This document shows positions 7,791-11,103 of a stretch of DNA of 11,103 nucleotides, piece after piece. The stretch is taken from positions 1-11,103 of the forward strand of contig CALZIH010000092.1 of the NCBI GenBank assembly GCA_945787305.1. Direction: 5' to 3'. The notes under the pieces were generated by a model that had not been told where the DNA came from, made no database searches, and saw nothing but the letters and a program-made list of their open reading frames with translations. A program made the position numbers and the translations under genes. Each line of letters opens with the position of its first letter. Within the stretch, counting starts at the first letter, position 1. This DNA comes from an uncultured Desulfobulbaceae bacterium (GTDB lineage: Bacteria; Desulfobacterota; Desulfobulbia; Desulfobulbales; Desulfobulbaceae).

Positions 7791-7804
7791 AACAGGGTGA
7801 GTAT

Positions 7805-8368
7805 ATGTATTCAGCATCAGATCTTCGGAAAGGCCTTAAAGTTCAAATCGACGGCGAGCCGTACATTATTACCGAGTTTGAATTTTCCAAGCCCGGTAAG
7901 GGACAAGCCCTGTATCGTACTAAGATGCGTAATATGATAACAGGAAACCAATTCACCCAGACTTATCGATCAAATGATAAGTTTGAAAAAGCCGACCTTG
8001 AGGAACGAACCATGCAGTTTCTCTATTCCCAGGATGATGAGTTTCATTTTATGGATACTTCATCCTATGAACAGATTTTTATCCGCCGTGAGCAACTTGA
8101 TGACAATATCAATTTTCTCGTCGATAACATGGAGGTACAAGTTTTGTTTTTTGGGGAGAAGGCCATTGATATCAGCCTGCCCATCTTTGTCAATCTTGAG
8201 GTAACCAAAGCCGATCCATGGGTGAAAGGCGACACCTCCGGTACGGACACCAAGCCGGTGACCGTTGAAACCGGCTACCAATTGCAGGTGCCGCCTTTTG
8301 TTGAACAAGGGGATAAAATTCAAATAGATACTCGAACCGGTGCCTACATGACCAGGGTAAAAGAGTAG
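7805..8368 (+). CDS. efp: Elongation factor P
   Basis: EF-P binds between the P and E sites of stalled ribosomes and helps form peptide bonds at consecutive prolines. The 187-residue product has the usual three beta-barrel domains. The domain I loop reads KPGKGQA at 29-35, and K32 corresponds to the lysine (K34 in E. coli) that receives beta-lysine. Domain III near the C-terminus contains the family stretch VETGYQLQVPPFVEQGDKI (about 156-174). Length and motifs are fully typical. The ATG at 7805 follows AGGGTGA at 7794-7800. The next gene in the same direction, 41 bp on, encodes the EF-P lysine ligase, which agrees with the PGKGQ-type loop. EF-P types modified with rhamnose (Arg) or 5-aminopentanol carry different loop contexts or partner genes. 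Confidence 0.97.
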   Translation: MYSASDLRKGLKVQIDGEPYIITEFEFSKPGKGQALYRTKMRNMITGNQFTQTYRSNDKFEKADLEERTMQFLYSQDDEFHFMDTSSYEQIFIRREQLDDNINFLVDNMEVQVLFFGEKAIDISLPIFVNLEVTKADPWVKGDTSGTDTKPVTVETGYQLQVPPFVEQGDKIQIDTRTGAYMTRVKE

Positions 8369-8409
8369 GGGTCTATATCGTCTTTATAACTGCAGCCCAT
8401 TGAGACGTT

Positions 8410-9387
8410 ATGCTCTCGCCCTCGGAGCTTAAACGACGCAGTGACTTTTTCCAGGCTATCCGGTCGTTCTTCCTGAGCAATGATTATGTTGAGGTTGATA
8501 CCCCCATTCGTCTGCCCGTTGTTTTACCCGAGGCGGAAATAATCCCTTTTACCAGTGACAGCTGGTGGCTGCAGACTTCCCCTGAACTGTGCATGAAACG
8601 TCTGCTGGCCCAAGGCGCACAGCAGCTTTTTCAGATTTGCCACTGTTTTCGACGACATGAAATCGGGCGCTTCCATGAGACCGAATTCACCCTTTTGGAA
8701 TGGTATCATGTTGATTGGGATTATCGGCAGCTCATGGACGAGTGTGAACAGTTTCTGCAGAGGCTTGCTTCTGAATTCTCTTCCTTTCCCGGTATTTGTT
8801 CCAACTCGACTCTTCAGCGAAACAACCGTACTGTTTCCCTGGACTCACCCTGGCCACGCATGAGTGTGGATGAGGCCTTTAGGGAATACGCTGGCCTGGG
8901 TGCTATCGAGGCCCTCCAGTCCGGACAGTTTGAGGAGATATTGGTGACCAAGGTTGAGCCGAACCTAGGGTGGCAGGCCCCGGTGTTTCTCTATGATTAT
9001 CCAGTGGAACTCGGTTCATTGGCAAGAAAGAAAAAGGGCTCTCCACACCTTGTCGAACGGTTTGAACTTTATCTTTGCGGGATTGAGCTGGCCAATGGTT
9101 TCTCCGAGTTGACTGACCCGGAAGAACAGCGCAAGCGATTTACCGTAGAGCTTGAAAAAATGCATCAGTATGGGCATGGCGGCGAACTTCCGGAGAAGTT
9201 TTTGCAAGATCTTGAAAGGGTGAGGGATACAGGAGGGATTGCGTTGGGCGTAGATCGCCTGTTGATGCTTTTTCTCAATGGTTGGTTTGAGGTCGAATTA
9301 ACTGATTGGGTGGTGCTATTTTGCTCACATTCAACGCCCTTCGGGATCGGCAATTTTACCGAATCTGCTTCGTTACCGAAGTCTTGA
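8410..9387 (+). CDS. epmA: Elongation factor P--(R)-beta-lysine ligase (EpmA/PoxA/GenX)
   Basis: EpmA is a class II lysyl-tRNA-synthetase paralogue that lacks the anticodon-binding domain and attaches (R)-beta-lysine to the loop lysine of EF-P. Motif 1 is around DYVEVDTPIRL (25-35). Motif 2 includes FRRHE (80-84) and TEFTLLEWY (91-99). Motif 3 is GGIALGVDRLLMLF (275-288) with R283. The mid-section YDYPVELGSLA (195-205) resembles the substrate pocket of EpmA rather than LysRS. The absence of an N-terminal OB-fold and the position beside efp decide between EpmA and LysRS. The ATG at 8410 has only a weak GAGA upstream, and coupling to efp is likely. The C-terminus is odd. Members usually end shortly after a D-x-V-x-x-F segment, here about residue 304, but this one continues. 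Its last 12 residues (314-325) are encoded by an inverted-repeat element. Confidence 0.93.
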   Translation: MLSPSELKRRSDFFQAIRSFFLSNDYVEVDTPIRLPVVLPEAEIIPFTSDSWWLQTSPELCMKRLLAQGAQQLFQICHCFRRHEIGRFHETEFTLLEWYHVDWDYRQLMDECEQFLQRLASEFSSFPGICSNSTLQRNNRTVSLDSPWPRMSVDEAFREYAGLGAIEALQSGQFEEILVTKVEPNLGWQAPVFLYDYPVELGSLARKKKGSPHLVERFELYLCGIELANGFSELTDPEEQRKRFTVELEKMHQYGHGGELPEKFLQDLERVRDTGGIALGVDRLLMLFLNGWFEVELTDWVVLFCSHSTPFGIGNFTESASLPKS

Positions 9388-9440
9388 AGTATTTTTAAAC
9401 GTCTGCGTTTCCGGTGCCTCGCATCTCCGGCAAAATTGCC
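9349..9440. repeat. 92-bp structured inverted-repeat element overlapping the epmA 3' end
   Basis: The ends are near-perfect inverted repeats: GGCAATTTTACCG (9349-9361) against CGGCAAAATTGCC (9428-9440), 12 of 13 positions complementary. The odd pair becomes a G-U wobble in minus-strand RNA. Inside are two perfect 5-bp hairpins with four-base loops: CTTCG/CGAAG (9368-9372, 9377-9381) and AAACG/CGTTT (9397-9401, 9406-9410). CCGG also occurs at 9411-9414 and 9427-9430. The whole folds as a branched structure. It starts inside epmA, supplies its stop codon and lies where epmA and the phosphatase gene converge. It may be a dispersed palindromic (REP/MITE-like) unit or a bidirectional terminator. 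Only one copy is in this window, so the repeat status is unproven. Confidence 0.55.
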
Positions 9441-9502
9441 AATTGCAGGATTTAGGTATAAATCAGTATTTGTATTTTATTCTCGGATGTTATACCGTGT
9501 TT

Positions 9503-10171
9503 TTATACGGACCCAGGAAATGGATGTTTTTTTTCGCCGTCAACCTGTATAAATTCCATCTCCGGCAGGAGGAGGGCCGTGAGCTGACCACCATAGACTG
9601 CTCCGGTGTCTATACCGATTTTGTTGGGTTCAACCAGTGGAGTGCGAAAGACCGTATGGCCGAAAACAACCGGTTTGCCGAAATTGTAGGATGAGTGGAT
9701 AAATTTATCCCGTACCCAGAGGCACCAGTCTGGGATTTGTTGGCTGAGGTGTTTTTTGGGTTGCAGGCCGGCATGGACATAAATGCCGTGCTGGTCTTGG
9801 TGGTGGAGCGCGAGATTTTCAAAAAAGGCAACATGGCTTGCAGGCAGCATGGCACGAATATTCTCGCGATCATTTGGCTGTATACCATAGCTGTTAAGGG
9901 TTTGCAGGCCGCCGATTTTGAGAAAGATAGAAGGCTCTGATCCGGTGAGGTAATTGTAGAACATCAACTCGTGGTTTCCCTTGAGGAAAATAAGTCGGGG
10001 ATGGTCTTTTTGTAGCTGGATAAGGGCCTCCACTACCCGTTTTGAATCCGGACCCCGGTCAACATAGTCGCCGACAAAAATCAGGGTGTCAGCCCGATGG
10101 AAGATCTTGTCCAAAAGGGCCATGAGCGAGGTATAACAGCCGTGAATATCACCAATGATACAGGTTCTCAA
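9503..10171 (-). CDS. PPP-family metallophosphatase (PrpA/PrpB or ApaH-like Ser/Thr phosphatase)
   Basis: The 222-residue protein carries every PPP-family signature in order: GDIHG at 7-11 (D8, H10), GDYVDRG at 34-40 (D35, D38, R39), GNHE at 65-68 (N66, H67), HAG at 133-135 and GHT at 171-173. These make the two-metal site that hydrolyses phosphoserine/threonine or, in ApaH relatives, diadenosine polyphosphates. Its size matches the bacterial PrpA/PrpB and phage-lambda phosphatase branch better than ApaH (about 280 aa), but the substrate is not readable from sequence. The start is a TTG at 10171: GDIHG comes seven residues later and no ATG is available upstream in a sensible position. GGGGA precedes the TTG at a suitable distance but is a weak ribosome site. 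It is transcribed towards epmA and divergently from the Wzz-type gene. Confidence 0.92.
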   Translation of the reverse strand: MRTCIIGDIHGCYTSLMALLDKIFHRADTLIFVGDYVDRGPDSKRVVEALIQLQKDHPRLIFLKGNHELMFYNYLTGSEPSIFLKIGGLQTLNSYGIQPNDRENIRAMLPASHVAFFENLALHHQDQHGIYVHAGLQPKKHLSQQIPDWCLWVRDKFIHSSYNFGKPVVFGHTVFRTPLVEPNKIGIDTGAVYGGQLTALLLPEMEFIQVDGEKKHPFPGSV

Positions 10172-10199
10172 GATTTCCCCGGAGATGTTTGTTTTCAGC

Positions 10200-10209
10200 C
10201 GCTATAGCG
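10200..10209. promoter_or_regulatory. Perfect 10-bp palindrome in the divergent intergenic region
   Basis: CGCTATAGCG is a perfect palindrome in the 78-bp space between the divergent phosphatase and Wzz-type starts. G10198 and C10211 extend the symmetry discontinuously. This is a plausible dimeric operator position, but one short palindrome is weak evidence. A second AT-only palindrome, TTATATATAA (10232-10241), is probably just a promoter -10 region for the Wzz-type gene. Confidence 0.22.
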
Positions 10210-10249
10210 ACAAAAAAATGAATTGTTTTCCTTATATATAAAGTAAATC

Positions 10250-11103
10250 ATGGAAAATCAGCAGCGTCAACAGGTAAAGAAATATCTTGATCTTCTTTTG
10301 CAACGGTGGAAGCTGATTACAGCGTGTTTGCTGGTGGCTGTTACCATTGGTTTGGCAATGTATCTCAGGATTCCTAAGTTATATAGAAGTTCGGCTTTGC
10401 TCAGCTATGAACAACAAGAGATCAACCCAGGCCGAATGGCGCCGGAACGTGAAGGCCAACGCCTGCGCGATACTGTCAGTACCTTGAGCGAACTGGTCAC
10501 GAGCAGAAATAATCTTGAAGGGGTCATTACCCAGTTTGATCTCTATGCAGAAGGTCGACGAAAGCTGCCCATCGAAGACGTTATCGAGTCGATGCGGAAG
10601 AATATACAAATTACACCATCTTCTCGAGGCGATACCTTTACCGTTGCCTTTCAGGGAGGCCAGCAGGACAAGGTGATGAAGGTGACCAATGCCTTGGCCT
10701 CCAAATTTATTGAGGAAAATTTAAAATACCGTGAGGAGCGGGCAACGGAAACTTCTGAATACACTCAGGATGAACTCAATCTGGCCAAGGTTGTTCTTGA
10801 TAAAAAAGAACAGACCATGCGTGACTATAAACTCAAACATTATAACGAGATGCCTGAGCAGCGAGATAGTAACTTGACCCGGCTCAGTGCACTGCATGAG
10901 CAGTACCAAGGCATGCAGGATTCAATCCAGGACCTGGAGCGGACGAGGGTCATGGCCCAGGAACAAATTGCTCTGCGTAAACGATTGATGGATGCACTTA
11001 CAAGCGGAAATCAGGACGGCCCGGTCCAGGAAACAGCTATTTCTCGTGATCCCGCTATGAATAACTATGAACGGTTGCAACAGCTCAAGCGCTATCTCGA
11101 GGG
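10250..11103 (+). CDS. Wzz/GumC-type polysaccharide chain-length determinant, partial (3' end beyond window)
   Basis: The visible 284 codons encode the N-terminal part of an inner-membrane polysaccharide co-polymerase. Such proteins set chain length and assist export of exopolysaccharide or O-antigen. A short cytoplasmic segment is followed by a transmembrane helix at about 21-39. A Wzz-type beta/alpha region contains DTFTVAFQGG (128-137) and a helix of the VTNALASKFIEEN type (145-157). A long charged coiled coil runs from about 155 to at least 245. The YNEMPEQRDSNLTRL stretch (198-212) is typical of the GumC/exosortase-associated branch. The ATG at 10250 is fixed on the left by an in-frame TAA at 10244-10246, but it has no clear Shine-Dalgarno. 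The second transmembrane helix, and any fused tyrosine kinase, would lie past the right edge. It is probably the first gene of an exopolysaccharide cluster. Confidence 0.85.
   Translation, partial: MENQQRQQVKKYLDLLLQRWKLITACLLVAVTIGLAMYLRIPKLYRSSALLSYEQQEINPGRMAPEREGQRLRDTVSTLSELVTSRNNLEGVITQFDLYAEGRRKLPIEDVIESMRKNIQITPSSRGDTFTVAFQGGQQDKVMKVTNALASKFIEENLKYREERATETSEYTQDELNLAKVVLDKKEQTMRDYKLKHYNEMPEQRDSNLTRLSALHEQYQGMQDSIQDLERTRVMAQEQIALRKRLMDALTSGNQDGPVQETAISRDPAMNNYERLQQLKRYLE

Noticed and set aside
9397..9410. AAACG/CGTTT hairpin as a stand-alone intrinsic terminator
   Set aside because: On the plus strand the T-run comes before the stem rather than after it, and on the minus strand the stem is followed by A residues. 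It is better viewed as part of the larger element.
9443..9940. Two consecutive plus-strand open frames after epmA
   Set aside because: They lie mostly opposite the PPP phosphatase gene, whose metal-site motifs are all intact. The frames have no recognisable product.
1..11103. Mobile elements, CRISPR array, tRNA or rRNA genes
   Set aside because: I saw no transposase or integrase, no regularly spaced repeats, no cloverleaf and no rRNA-like segment. All genes look like housekeeping or envelope genes of even composition.

Overview
The window looks like ordinary chromosomal backbone of a Gram-negative bacterium. The best guess is a sulfate-reducer-type Desulfobacterota (Desulfobulbales-like). 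This rests on protein flavour: a bacterial/archaeal-type GltA/NfnB flavoprotein, a TPR-AMIN-Amidase_3 cell-wall amidase and a genX-type EpmA beside efp. It is inference, since no rRNA or marker gene is present. Base composition is moderate throughout, and I see no insertion sequence, integrase, CRISPR array or tRNA.

Layout, left to right. Positions 1-254 are an AT-rich, hairpin-containing leader without a gene. It precedes gltA (255-1673, +), an FAD/Fe-S pyridine-nucleotide oxidoreductase. gltA converges on a secreted N-acetylmuramoyl-L-alanine amidase (1733-3604, -), with small hairpins between the two. A 333-bp gap (3605-3937) carries the amidase promoter and separates it from a tight minus-strand operon: YfcE-like phosphodiesterase (7102-7599), HIT-family protein (6611-7105) and mutS (3938-6598). 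In that operon the first junction is a 4-bp ATGA overlap, and at the second the mutS Shine-Dalgarno overlaps the HIT stop codon.

A divergent promoter region (7600-7804) leads to efp (7805-8368, +) and epmA (8410-9387, +). These are elongation factor P and the LysRS-like enzyme that lysylates its loop lysine. The 3' end of epmA runs into a 92-bp element with outer inverted repeats and internal hairpins (9349-9440), which appears to supply the last dozen codons. A PPP-family phosphatase (9503-10171, -) converges on that element. Divergent from the phosphatase, a Wzz/GumC-type polysaccharide chain-length determinant starts at 10250 and runs off the right edge, probably the start of an exopolysaccharide locus.

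The functional groups are translation-factor modification (efp-epmA), DNA repair with nucleotide housekeeping (yfcE-like/HIT/mutS), envelope biology (amidase, Wzz) and redox/nitrogen metabolism (gltA). I found no clear new multi-gene system. The observations most worth following are the structured element that rewrites the EpmA C-terminus, the coupled phosphoesterase-HIT-mutS operon and the structured gltA leader.
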